From: Lathyrus oleraceus
Lineage: Eukaryota > Streptophyta > Magnoliopsida > Fabales > Fabaceae
Assembly (NCBI RefSeq): GCF_024323335.1
Contig: NC_066582.1
Span: forward strand, 185,412,973 to 185,476,972
Length of the DNA stretch: 64,000 nucleotides
Reading direction: 5' to 3'
Within the stretch, counting starts at the first letter, position 1. Every line of letters starts with the position of its first letter. Both the position numbers and the translations under genes were made by a program. The notes below the pieces were generated by a model. It saw nothing but the letters and a program-made list of their open reading frames with translations. It made no database searches and was not told the origin of the DNA. Positions 41,392 through 52,915 of this stretch are shown in pieces.

Positions 41392-41810
41392 GGGCTTGTT
41401 CAAAATCGAAAAAGCGAGAGATTTTAGTTAAAGATTTTGGTTCGAGAGGGAAGAGACAGGCGGATGATAAGTAACAAGAACCAGAGCCGCCAAATCAAAG
41501 GAAAAATTACCGAACAGGCTTAGGTGTTACGAGCCCATGGGCTTTTTATAAACATATATCGAAAACTCTTTTTCTTAAAAGGTAGGAATTTATCTGGCAT
41601 CCCTATATTCTACTGACACCTCCACATATCACATAATTTCACCATAACACCCTCATATTTAAAAAAGACAATATTCACGGTTGACAATATTATTTTCGAA
41701 ATTTTTCACAAAGTTTACCTTCTACCAAAGATTTTGCAGTTAATATCAAATATTTATAAGTGTTTTGAAGAACTACAATAACATTCATTGTCTATATTTT
41801 AGGGACCACT
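41392..41810 (-). promoter_or_regulatory. OTU7 5' untranslated and promoter region
   Basis: On the minus strand a TATAAAAAGC box (41550-41541) lies about 150 bp before the ATG. It overlaps the edge of the palindrome AGCCCATGGGCT (41531-41542), which carries TGGGCT on both strands. TGGGCY (site II) motifs are common in promoters of plant housekeeping and growth genes. The region ends where a copia LTR starts at 41811. Confidence 0.5.
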
Positions 41811-42113
41811 TGTTAGAAGTTGTAATCCAATGTTTTGAAAAAAAGTTAGTATTTGACTATGTCGAAGTAGTTAATCGAAGTAGTAGGAGTCAGCTGTATT
41901 CGACAGAGTCAAATACAACATTTAACTTGAGTTGTAAGTTTTGGGTTTGGGCTTTGGTCGCTTATAAATAGGCATGACTTTGTATAGTTTTAAATTCGAA
42001 AGTTTTAACAACTTATCAAGTTTTCAAATACAGTTTTTACTCAATAATATTCTTCTATTTTCTTTCTTTTTCTTCTTCTTCTTGAAACCCTAATTATTCA
42101 TTCAGTTCCAACA
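41811..42113 (+). repeat. Ty1/copia LTR, 303 bp, upstream of OTU7
   Basis: TGTTAGAAG...TTCCAACA ends, followed by AATTAGTATCAACGAG, a decayed initiator-Met-type primer site. TATAAATAGG near 41964 and a pyrimidine-rich 3' part fit an LTR promoter and leader. The five bases before it are CCACT; no partner duplication was found. Its transcription would run away from OTU7. Confidence 0.65.
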
Positions 42114-42155
42114 AATTAGTATCAACGAGTCTAGTTGCGATTTAGAGAATCGATA

Positions 42156-42405
42156 ATGGCAAACGGAAATACAACATCAACATAGTTTCTAGTGAATCAA
42201 TCGGTTTTCAAAGGGGAGAACTACGATAAGTGGGTTATGCAGATGAAGGTAATTTTTCATATTTCAAGATGTGGCTGAAATGGTGAACGATGGAGTACTT
42301 GCATTGGAAGAGAATGCGAAATGTTTAGCAAGCTGCACACAAGGAACGAAGAAAGAAAGATGGAAAAGTTATGCTTTTATCCATCAATGTATGTATCTTA
42401 ACGAA
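42156..42405 (+). pseudogene. Copia gag fragment
   Basis: ATG 42156 opens MANGNTTST and hits a stop. In the same frame FKGENYDKWVMQMKVIF follows, a standard Tnt1/Ty1-copia Gag N-terminal signature. It is frameshifted after about 42265 and lost by about 42405, where the next repeat family begins. Confidence 0.7.
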
Positions 42406-42830
42406 GTTGCATCATAAGTTTTCAATCTGGTTTTCTACATGTGAAAATTCTTAGAGTGGTTTACCTTCAAGTGAAATATGTTCTACATGATAGAGTATAT
42501 GATTGTCAACGATGGTAATGCAAAATTCTTGGAGTTGTTTATCTTCAAGTGAAATATATTCTTCATTAAAGTGTATGGTAATTTTTAAACTATGGTTCTC
42601 ACTAAAGACGATGTGGAAATTCTTGGAGTGGTGTTGCTTCAAGTTACTATACTTTTTATCATGGTGTATGATTGTTGGTGAAGACAATGAAACCTGATGT
42701 ATTATTTTCAAACAACATGGAGATTTTTGGGGTTGGTTGAAAATATGCATGTTAAAAAAAGTCTTACATCGCTTATTTTTGTAAAGAAATAGGGAGTGCA
42801 ATGCTATATAAAGGATTCAAGAGCAGATTT
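42406..42830 (+). mobile_element. Copia-derived unit 0 (3' internal region and LTR start)
   Basis: Shares words with the units at 45984-47929: CATGTGAAAATTCTTAGAGTGG, AATTCTTGGAGTGGTG, GAAGACAATGAAA, then a polypurine-like ATGGAGAT before an LTR-like TTTTGGGGTTGGTTGAAAAT. The LTR is cut off after CTATATAAAGGATTCAAG. Confidence 0.6.
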
Positions 42831-43051
42831 TGATATGGGGTTTGGAGGAGCTCAGAGACAGACCTGAGTGACTGCTCGACAACATGTTGAGGACGAGTCA
42901 TTCGGCAAGCCTTGAGGACTTACAAAATTGAGGAAACCAAAGATAGAGGGGACTTAACACTATAAGTAACTACCTTCGACGAGCGAGCAATTACTAGTGG
43001 TTGAGAGCAGTTAGAGAATATGGGATAATGGCTTCAGCAATTTCAAATCCC

Positions 43052-43262
43052 TGACGATTGATGGGTATCCTGCAAGTGCACGGAAAAACCAATTATAGTA
43101 TAAAAATATTGAACCCACCGAGACTAATGTCAATCTACTGTTATCCATTATCGCTTTATAAATCTAAGGCTATTGGTAGAAATTTTATTTGAAAACGAAT
43201 CTAAAATAACTAGTTTAAGAATTAAATGAAACGGAGACCGAAATGTAATTTTCGGATACCTT
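43052..43262 (-). repeat. Athila-type LTR 3' end fragment
   Basis: On the minus strand it reads GTGGGTTCAATA...GTGCACTTGCAG, the same order as the end of the Athila LTR at 49270-49320 (GTGGGTTCGATA...GTGCACTTGCAG), finishing near CGTCA at 43052. No tRNA-Asp primer site follows, so it is a 3' or solo LTR end. Confidence 0.55.
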
Positions 43263-44085
43263 CTGAAGCTACGCGGAAAAATACCCGAGCACATCGCACG
43301 CTCGGTGATACAACAAAGCTTCCACCAAACTTTCTTTATTCTCGAAGGAAAGGGAAAACATCAATAAAACTCGGGGAAAGAGAAAAAGGGTAAGCATGTT
43401 GGTTATGCAATGGGAATGTATTTTCCCCCCTCACATCCGTTATACTCAACGGGAACCGTTTTGCTTGTTCTTTGCTCGAATGGGTGTAACTATATAAATA
43501 TTACTTGCGAAAAGATAAGGGAAAAAGAATCTAATAGATAGAGTGTTCGGTGGGGATTAAGGCCCTCATGCCTATGTATCCTTATAGTGCAATAAGGAAT
43601 TCAGAGCTCTGTAGTTCATGGGACTAATGGTAGGAGATGAAAGAAGTTGTGTTGCAAGGTGATTGTGTGGTTTGATGCAGGTACAAGGCAAAGCAAATTT
43701 CATGCCAAAGTTTGTGTGCAAGCAGGTTATGATTGTATCATGACGGACCAAGTTTTGAAGCAAGAGGTCATGGCATTGTGAGGTTGCAGCATAAGGGAAG
43801 CATATGCCATGGTGAGTTGTAAATGGCTTGTTGATGTATCAATATGCATTGTATTCCATGTTTGCATTTCTAGTGTTGGATATGGATGGCTTTTGGTCAT
43901 GTCATGTTGTTTGTAATGGTCTTGTTTTGGTTGTAATGCAGTGTGTTGGATTCATAGGCTGATTACAGGGCTGCTTTTAGTATCATGGCAAGGCTTGTAA
44001 CGCAATGTTTGTGGTTGGCAAGGCAAGATGACCAAGTTCAAAGCAAAATGAAACCAAGGAATGACCAATATGTTTTGGATTATTT
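43263..44085 (-). repeat. Ogre/Tat LTR 3' part (minus)
   Basis: Begins (in window order) TGAAGCTACGCGG, the same terminus as the second Ogre LTR at 32640, then the AGGGAAAACATCAATAAAACTC and GTATTTTCCCCCCTCACATCC blocks and the stem-loop TCCTTAT-AGTGCA-ATAAGGA at 43579-43598. The upper limit is approximate. Confidence 0.65.
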
Positions 44086-45983
44086 TTTATAGACTTTTAA
44101 GGTCTTGAACTCAAGGATTAATGAACTCCGCCTATGTTATGAGATATTTGATTTAGGATTGATTAAAACCTTCTATATTTCAAACCTACTATTGGATGAT
44201 CATTAATTGCATCTATGGTACTTTGGGGTGTGAATAGGTTACCCCTACTTCAAATAATTTGGTCATTTAACTTGTGGATGAAATCCTCTTTTGTTAGCTT
44301 GTGATTCATTTGATACATTGCTATTTCATTTTGTTTATATTAACCTACTAACCTCTCTATACATTTTGGATCATCATATTGATTGTTTATACTAACCATC
44401 CATCTTGTTAACTTTATGTTGTTCATATAACCTTGTTAACTTAACCTAAACAACTTAATCAATCATTCAATTTTGGGTTGTATAGCCTTCATTTTGTCAA
44501 TCTATTGATAGATTGACTTGAGGTTGAACAACTTTCATTGTTGCAAATCTAGGGTAAGTTGATCCATTGATCATCTTCCTTACTTTGCATCAGTGATAAG
44601 TTATCCCTCGATGCGCCATATTTTGAATCTATTGACCTAAAGATAGATAATCCTCAAAAGTTGTCCATTTGTTCATAACCATAACTTTAACTTTGTTAAC
44701 TTTGAGTATTACTAACCTTTGTTATTGTTATTATCATTGTTACTATTCATTGTCATTTAGTTATTATGTCATATACATTTAAGTACTCATTATCATCATC
44801 ATTGTACAAATTCATCATACATATTTTACTTTGGTTCTTTATTAATTGTCATCGTATAAAAACAACCAAAACATGATAAAATTAAAAGACCCAAAACACT
44901 TAATCACTTAAACTTAGAGGATTCCATTTAGGACCTTAGCTTGGAGTCCTTTTTCTTTACTTTCTTTGTGATACTTTGTAAGCATTTGGGTTTCATCTGT
45001 AACTTACATTCTAGTTGTAAGAATGACATCAGGGCACCACCTTTGAGGGACATGTTTGTAAGACCATTATTCTTTGTTTAGATTAGGTCACACTTTTGAA
45101 CATACAAGGCTTTCTCTTGGGCTACCTTACAATGATACCCTTTTATTTCCTTGTCGGTTACTTTGCATTCATGTTGCATTAGCCAAATTTCATAATCAAA
45201 TAAACAAACCCTTAATCTAATGTCATGTGGATTTTTCATAATCAAACTTAAAATACTTAATAACTACGATTAGTATTGCGCGCCATGAGCCTTAAGTGGT
45301 GGAGAATGAGTGATAATGGAGCATTTATACCCTTACTCTGATTATTTTGGATGCAAGACGCTTGACTTATTATCTAGAATAATCACCTCTGCCCATAGAC
45401 TTTAGTGCAATCTAATCACATTTTTTTCATAAACCCTTGTTTAAGGTAAAATCAACATAATCCATCAAACTTTATTTTTCCTTAGGGCACCACTCCGAAA
45501 ACCCTTTTCTCGAAGGTAAAACCAACCAACACACAAACTTTTTCTACTTTGAACTACAGAGCTCTAATTCCTCATCCCCAAATGAGTGATATGTATGCAC
45601 AAGGACCCCAATCCTTGGCGAGCACTATAATAACAAAAACGCGCCCTCTTTCACACATTCTTTTGAAAAATAAAACAATGACAGATAAATCATCATGTAC
45701 GTAAAAACAACCCAAATGGTTCCCATGGAATACCATGGACGTAAGGGGTGCTAATACCTTCCCCTCGCGTAACTGACTCTCGAACCCAAACCTCGATTGT
45801 GAGACTGATACCCTATCCTTTTTATAGCGCTTCCCATGTGCTTACCTTTTCTGAGGGTTTTATCGCTATTTCCCCCTCGCCTTCTCCGACGGAGGCACAT
45901 AAAATAAAATTTGATGGCAACTCTACTGATCCACTTCGTTCGGTTCGTTCAGTTTCGTTATCCGTGAAAATTCGGTGGTGACA
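44086..45983 (+). repeat. Ogre LTR 3' part (plus)
   Basis: Ends GGTGGTGACA at 45983. Contains GGTGCTAATACCTTCCCC near 45749 and the inverted stem-loop CTCAT-CCCCAA-ATGAG at 45571-45586. The left limit is approximate; the text from about 44900 (CTTAGCTTGGAGTCC, ACATCAGGGCACCACC) is the clearest Ogre-like stretch. No primer site follows, so it is a 3' or solo LTR end lying inside a copia LTR. Confidence 0.6.
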
Positions 45984-47929
45984 AGTCTCACATCGCTTAG
46001 TTTTGTAAAGGAAGAGGGTGTCAAAAACTATATAAAGGATTCAAGTTCTTCATTACAAGATGCACCAATCAAAAACAGTTTAAATTTGTAGTTGACTATT
46101 TTTTTCTCTTATGCTCTTGTGTAATAATGTTGTGAGATGTAGTAAAATATTTGTTTTAGAGGAATATGGGTGTATTGGGGGTCGTGGGGTGGTTAAGGGT
46201 AAATTATTTGTTGTAATGACGTTTACATAGTGTTATTCTTTGGTTGTCATTTGACAATGGTCATGGTTTTTTCTGTGATTTTGGAGTTTCCATGATATGT
46301 CTTTGTGTTGTGATTGTGTTCCTATTTTTCTCTATGCCAATTTTTCCCAACAACTGGTATTAAAGATTTTGGTTCGATCGGGGTATGAGAGTTCTTAGTA
46401 TGGTATGTGGTTTCATTTTTTTAAAATGTTCCACATCAGAAAAGAAGAATGGTGTCGTGGAAAAGTTTTTGAGTTGCAGTCACAGGTTCCGTGTGCAGTT
46501 TGGAATAGGGATACTTGATGGAAGAATAACTTTTTACATATGGAAAGTTCAAGCCAAATATGTGTTTATACAATCAATTTTACATAAGGTGTGAGATTAT
46601 GTCGGTGATTGAATAGCTTCCTGCCAACATGGAGGTGTCACCATGAGTTTTTAATCGGGTTTTCGACATGTGAAAATTCTTAGAGTGGTTTAACTTCAAG
46701 TGAAATATGTTCTTCATGATAGATTATATGATTATAGGTGATGAAAAATTTAAATCATTAGAGTGGTTTATCTTTAATATATATTTATTCTCCATGGAAA
46801 AGTATGATAATTTTTCAACTATGGTTGTCAATGAAGACAATGTGAAAATTCTTGGAGTGGTGTAGCTTCAAGTGACTATACTCTTTATGGTGGAGTTTGA
46901 TTATTAGTGAAGACAATGAAAGTTAATGTATTATTTTAAATCAAGATGGGGATTGTTGGGGTTGGTTGAGAATATGCATGTTGGAAAAGCCCACATCTCT
47001 TAGTTTTGTAAAGTAAGAGGGGTACAAGGCTATATAAAGGATTTAAGTTCTTCATTACAAGATCCACCAGTCAAAAACACTTTAAGTTTGTATTTGATTT
47101 TTTTTTCTCTTAATCTCTTGTGTTAGAGTGTTGGTGTTGTGAGACGTAGTCAAATATTTTCTTTGGGGGAGTGTGGGTGTATTGGGGGTCGTGGGGTGGT
47201 AGAGGGTAAATTATGTGTTGTAACAATTTTCATAGTGTTATTCCCCGGTGTTGTGAAAATATTTGTTTAGTTGCAGTCAGATGTTCCACTGTGTAGTTTA
47301 GGCTAGATAAAATTGATGGAAGAACTTTTTTGACCCGTGGTAGTTTAAGTCAAAGATGTATTGATATAATTAAGTTTACACAAGGTGTGAGATTATGTCG
47401 GTGATTGAAGAGCTTCTTGCCAACATGGAAGTTGCATCATAAGATTTCATCTGGTTTTCGACATGGAAAAATTGTTATAGTGGTTTAAATTCAAGTGAAA
47501 TATGTTTTTAAAGATAGATTATATGATTGTCGGTGATGACAATGCAAAATTCTTGGAGATGTTTATCTTCAAGATAAATATATTCTTCATTGAAGTGTAT
47601 GATAATTTTAAAAACTATGGTTCTTAGTGAAGACAATATGGATATTCTTGGAGTGGTAAAGCTTCAAGTGACTATACTCTTTATGATGGTGTATGATTGT
47701 TAGTGAAGATAATGAAAGCTGATGTATTATTCTCTATCAAGGTGGAGATTGGTTGAAAATATACATGTTGACTATATAAAGGATTCAATTTTTTCATTAC
47801 AAGATGCACTAGTAAAAAAACACTTTAAGTTTATATTTAACTTTTTGTTTTCTCTAATGCTCTTGTGTTAGAGTATTCTGAGATGTAGTTAAATATTTGC
47901 TTTAGGGGGTGTGGGTGCATTTGGGGTCG
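45984..47929 (+). mobile_element. Tandem short copia derivatives (LTR-gag stub-LTR-gag stub-LTR)
   Basis: The first LTR (truncated at its start) ends CCCAACA at 46352 and is followed by ACTGGTATTAAAGATTTTGG, an initiator-Met primer site. A Gag-like stub follows (near 46500-46590, DGRITFYIWKVQAKYV), then a common internal tail. A polypurine-like AAGATGGGGAT then precedes TGTTGGGG at 46954, the start of a second LTR. That LTR lacks its 3' end. A second stub (47246-47750) and a third, eroded LTR follow up to the Athila insertion at 47930. The two units have the same short internal region, so the deletion from gag to the 3' tail predates the tandem state. Confidence 0.6.
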
Positions 47930-49349
47930 TGATAACGAGAAATCATATCGTGCTTTTAGGCTTATTTCACATGTTATCCGTCTATGTTCGTATGCATTTT
48001 ATCGCCTTTTACTTACGTTTTATTTGTTTTACAGTTGTTAGCCGATTTCATTGGAGATTTGGAAGCCTCGCGGAAAAGGAGCTAAAGAGCAGCAAAAGAG
48101 TTAGATTTGATCATTCTGAATGAATGGCGTTCGCCACCTACTATATGGTGTTCTCCATCTCCAATTCCTTCCACGTTACTTAAGTATTGAAGGAATGGCG
48201 TTCGCCATTCCCCTAATGGAGTTCGCCATTGTCATGCAGAAGGCAGTTCTGCATAATGGGCAGTTTTCTTAGCAGTTTCTCAACCGCCACTCCCTCCACT
48301 AGGTCTGAACGTTCAAAACAATTGCCAAGGCTATGAACTCTATATATAGGGCCATTTTTGGAGTGTTATCCATCCATCGAATTTGCACGAAAGCTCTGTC
48401 AAAATTCCTTCTTAGTTTTAGGCAGAAAATTACCTATAAAGTGACAATAACTCACATTCGAGGGATTGCCACACCTTTTAATTTCCATATCATTTGTACT
48501 TTGGATCAAGAACAAGCTTGCCTCCACTTTCAAGTTCAATCTAATTCAAGTTTCATTTTACGTAATTTCATGTTTTTTACCGCTTTTAAAATTTGTATGC
48601 TTTACTGTTTTCCATTACTTGCATGTCATGTTATTTTCAGTTTTAAATGTTTTACTCATGTTGCTCTCAATTAATACCATGCCTTGCTAAATTACCTTGA
48701 GTCCGGCGTATGAGGACCGTCGTTACCGACGGGACTCGATAGAAATAATAGGCGCGAATATATGATTTAATTATGTTCTGGCTTTAGTTTTCAAATGTAT
48801 GTTTTATTACTTTGACACGAGAGTGTAGAACAAATCAAGGTTCAGTCTGATAGCGTGAGAGTGTGAGGAAGGAACCGGATAATGGAAACTAGACATCGAT
48901 CCTAAAAACAGCGAGAGCGCTTTAGGCATCGTTTAGGATCTCATTTATTTTCAAAATGTGCTTTCTAATTAGAACGGGCGAGCGAGAGCGAAATCCTGTG
49001 GTTATGAGGTGTGGTCTTTGTCAATAGCGCGAGTGTGTGAGACGGGACCTTTAAGTCGATATTTTCTACATAACGTAATAGAGTCGTATTTAGTGCCCGA
49101 ATTTCACATAAGCCCTTAGGAACACAGAATCCATATCTCTGACTCGTTTTTATCATAACTTTTAAACCTTTAGAAATTAGTATTTTTATTCCCGTTCATA
49201 ACCTTATACCCTTTAGCCTTAGTTTTGCACTGCAACAATAAATAAAATTAGTTTGACTATTAGTCTTTGTGGGTTCGATAATCTTTTAAAACTACACGAT
49301 AGACTGTGCACTTGCAGTCATCATCCGGCCGACTCGTCCGTTCGCGATC
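47930..49349 (+). repeat. Athila 5' LTR, 1420 bp
   Basis: TGATAACGAG...CGCGATCA. A TATATATAGGG stretch near 48342 is a plausible TATA box. It carries palindromic AATGGCG-TT-CGCCATT words at 48123-48230. The 3' end is fixed by the primer site five bases on. The 113-codon frame at 48333-48674 is within the LTR. Confidence 0.75.
48123..48230. repeat. AATGGCG/CGCCATT palindromes in the Athila LTR
   Basis: A perfect 16-mer AATGGCGTTCGCCATT at 48194-48209, with partial copies at 48123 (AATGGCGTTCGCCA), near 48144 (ATGGTGTTCTCCAT) and at 48215 (AATGGAGTTCGCCATT). Confidence 0.85.
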
Positions 49350-49355
49350 AAATTT

Positions 49356-49373
49356 TTGGCGCCGTTGCCGGGG
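49356..49373 (+). other. tRNA-Asp primer-binding site of the Athila element
   Basis: TGGCGCCGTTGCCGGGGA is the exact complement of the 3' end (with CCA) of plant tRNA-Asp(GTC), the primer known for Athila elements. Confidence 0.9.
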
Positions 49374-49601
49374 ACTAATTTAGTCAATATGTGATTCCTT
49401 TGTTGTGCAATATAGACTAAGGCAACAAATTATCTTTTTCTTTGTTGATTGTATGTCAAGCACTCGCTCTCAGAGCAAGGAGTTAGAGCAACCAATTGAC
49501 GATATTAAGCGTTATCTTAATCTGAAACACTGAATCAACAATTTTCGTATTAAATAAGATCTTCCAAATCCTATATCCCAATTTCAGAACCAGAACCAAT
49601 T

Positions 49602-51278
49602 ATGGATGAAAGACCACAAAACCGTTCGTTGATGTATTATGTTGTTCCATCGCAAGCAGAACCACATAACAACATTGTAGCCCCTGCCATCAATCGAAAT
49701 GATTTCGAGTTGAAACCTTCACTGTTATCAGCAGTTCAACAAAACCAATTTTCAGGTAGTCCTACAGACGATCCTAACTTACATTTGTCAGTGTTTGTGC
49801 AGTACGCAGACACAGTGAAAGCAAATGGTGTCAGTCAAGAAGCGATTAGACTATGTCTTTTCCCTTTTTCCTTAAAATATAGAGCTAGAGCTTGGGTCCA
49901 GTCTTTACCTTCAAACTCTGTAACCACATGGGATGAGTTGAAGAAAGTCTTCTTAGCCCGATATTTTCTACCAAGCAAAACAGCTATACTAAGAGCTCAA
50001 ATCAACGGATTTAAGCAAATAGACAATGAATGTCTTTTCGACGCTTGGGAAAGATACAAGGACATGATGTGACTTTGTCCACACCATGGACTTGAAGAAT
50101 GGTTGACTATCCATACTTTCTACAATGGTCTGTTGTATAACACTAAGATGAATTTAAGCGCTGCCACTGGCGGTTCTCTAATAGACAAACCATATGAAGA
50201 AGCTTATGAACTCATAGAGAACATGGCTTAAAATCATTTCCAATGGGGAGGTGAACGTGCTACTGTAGAAAAACCAACTCCGAAAGGCGGAATGTACGAA
50301 GTTAGTGGCATAAACCGCGTCAATGCTAAAGTGTATGCACTTACTTAAAAGATTGAAAGCTTGGCCATAACACCGACAGCTACCATAGTTGCTATAACAC
50401 CAAACTGTGAATTATGTGGAACCCCTGGGCACACTAATGATGATTATCAGTTATTGGCTGGTGTTCCCACCGACCAAATAAACTATGTTCAAGGAAACCC
50501 ATATTCAAACACTTACAATCCTGGTTGGAGAAACCATCTGAACTTTTCCTATAAAAGTAACAATGCTTTGTTTCCACCAAACCCAACACCTGTTATTCCA
50601 CCCGACTATCAGAAAGGAGCCCATGTTGCTCCACAAGCACCTAGAAAGTCAAATCTCGAGATCATGATGGAAAACTTTATGAATGCCCAAGCTCAATAAA
50701 ACAAAGAATTTGCAAATCAAAATGCTCATACGAGTGAACTGATGAAACAATTGACAAATAAGTTTGATGTTATGGCTACCCATAACAAAATGTTAGAAAC
50801 CCAGATCTCCCAAGTAGCCCAATAACAAGCCGCAATAGCCGCTCCAGCTGGAGCATTTCCTGGTCAACCACAACCAAACCCAAAAGGCCATACTAATGCT
50901 ATCACACTTAGAAGTGGAACATAATTAGATGAACCAATTGACCAAAGAATCCAAAATTCGCCCATGTATCAAAATTCTGGTAAGGGAACCGAAAAGGTAA
51001 GCGAACCAACCAATGATGGAAAAGAAGACGATAGCAGAAAGGCAAAAGATAAAAAACCACCTTATGTGCCTCAACCACCATATAAACCACTTATCCATTA
51101 TCCCTAAAGACTTGTTAAGTCCAAAAATGAAGGATAATTCAAGAAATTCGTAGAACTTCTGAAGCAACTTAATATCACTATACCATTCACAGAAGTCATT
51201 ACACAAATGCCTTCATATGATAAATTCCTTAAATAAATCTTATCTAATAAGAAAAAGCTTAAGGATAATGAAACCATT
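49602..51278 (+). pseudogene. Athila gag with in-frame stops
   Basis: Gag core: FSGSPTDDPNLHLSVFVQYA, then LPSNSVTTWDELKKVFLARY and FDAWERYKDMM, followed by a CELCGTPGHTNDDYQ knuckle-like motif (C-X2-C-X4-H) near 50407. One frame runs from 49602 through to the reverse transcriptase, broken only by stops at 50070 (TGA) and 50229, 50346, 50697, 50823, 50922, 51105, 51135 and 51234 (all TAA). No frameshift is seen in this part. Confidence 0.85.
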
Positions 51279-52915
51279 ATGCTTACTGCCGAGTGTAACG
51301 CTATTATTCAAAATAACATGCCTCATAAACTGAAAGATCCTGGTAGTTTTTCCATACCATGTGTAATCGGAAAGTTTATCATAGACAAAGCTCTATGCAA
51401 TTTAGGAGCCAATGTTAGTTTAATGCCCTTATCCATATGCGAAAAACTCAATCTAGGAGAATTAAGACCAACAAAGATGTCTCTACAACTAGCTGACCGT
51501 TCTGTTAAATTTCCCGTAGGTATGCTAGAGAACGTTCTCATTCGTATAGGACAATTCTATATTCCCACCGACTTTGTAATAGTGGATATAAAGGAGGATT
51601 CCCACATCCCTATTATTTTAGGAAGACCCTTTTTAGCCACAACTGGATCCATCATAGATGTGAAGAAAGGTAGGCTAACATTCGAAGTTGGAGAAGAAAA
51701 AGTTGAATTTCTCTTAGCTAAATTCCTACAAGCACCAGTTATAGACGAATCATGTTATTTCTTAGAAGTCATCAACGAATGTGTGAAAGAAATGGAGAAG
51801 GAACCATCTAAGTATACTGAAGTATTGAAGATTCCAACACCTCCTATATTCGAAGACGATAATTGGCGTGAGCCATACATAGATGACAGTTTGAGAGAAT
51901 GTCTAGCACTAACACCTAATCCAATGCCATGCCCCAAGAAACCTTCAATAGAACTCAAAACACTACCCAAAGATCTAAGGTATGAATTCCTAGATACCGG
52001 GCTTGAAAGACCAGTTATAGTTAATGTTGACTTAGGACAGTTAGAAACCGAAAAATTACTCCATGTCTTAAGAAAATATCCAACAACTCTAGGTTATAAC
52101 ATCTCTGACCTAAAAGGAATAAGTCCCTCTATATGTATGGATCATATTATGCTAAAGGAGGACTGTAAAACCTCTAGAGAGCATCAGAGAATAATAAATC
52201 TCATCTTGAGTGATGTAATCAAAAAGGAGGTACAAAAGCTACTAGAAGCAGGAATTATATACCCGATATCCGATAGTAACTGGGTCATCCCGATACATGT
52301 CGTTCCAAAGAAGGGAGGTGTTACCATTGTTAGTAATGAGAAAGGCGAATACATAGCAAAAAGAACTCAAACTGGATGGAGAATGTGCATAGACTATAGA
52401 AAATTAAATAAAGCCACCCGTAAAGATCACTTTCCATTACCTTTCATTGATCCAATGCTTGAACGACTGGCTAAACATTTTCACTTTTTCTATTTAGACG
52501 GATACTCAGGATTCTTTCAAATTCCTATCCATCCCGATGACCAAGAAAAGACTACTTTCACATGTCCTTATGGTACATTTGCCTATCGACGAATATGGTT
52601 TGGACTGTGTAATGGCCCTGCAACATTTCAGAGATGCATGATGTCGATCTTTGCTGATTTTATAGACAACATAATGGAAGTAGTTATGGATGACTTCTCT
52701 GTTTGTGGGCAAAGCTTTAAAGGATGTCTTTCGAACCTAGAAATGGTACTTGAGAGATGCGTTAAGGTCAATCTCGTATTAAATTAGGAAAAATATCATT
52801 TCATGGTCTGACAAGGAATTGTACTTGGACATGTCGTATCCGATCGAGGGATTGAAGTGGATAAAGCAAAAATAGAAATTATAGAACATCTTCAACCTCC
52901 GAAAAACTGTTAGAG
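51279..52915 (+). pseudogene. Athila protease and reverse transcriptase
   Basis: Protease: LCNLGANVSLMPLSICEKL, where the catalytic Asp of the usual DLGA is Asn, and later PIILGRPFLATTGSIIDV. Reverse transcriptase: SDSNWVIPIHVVPKKGG, RMCIDYRKLNKATRKDHFPL, YSGFFQIPIHPDDQEKTTFT, PYGTFAYRRIWFGLCNGPAT and the catalytic MDDFSV (about 52686). In-frame stops occur at 52785 and near 52809, then a frameshift at the A-run near 52905. The frame is the same as gag's. Confidence 0.87.
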
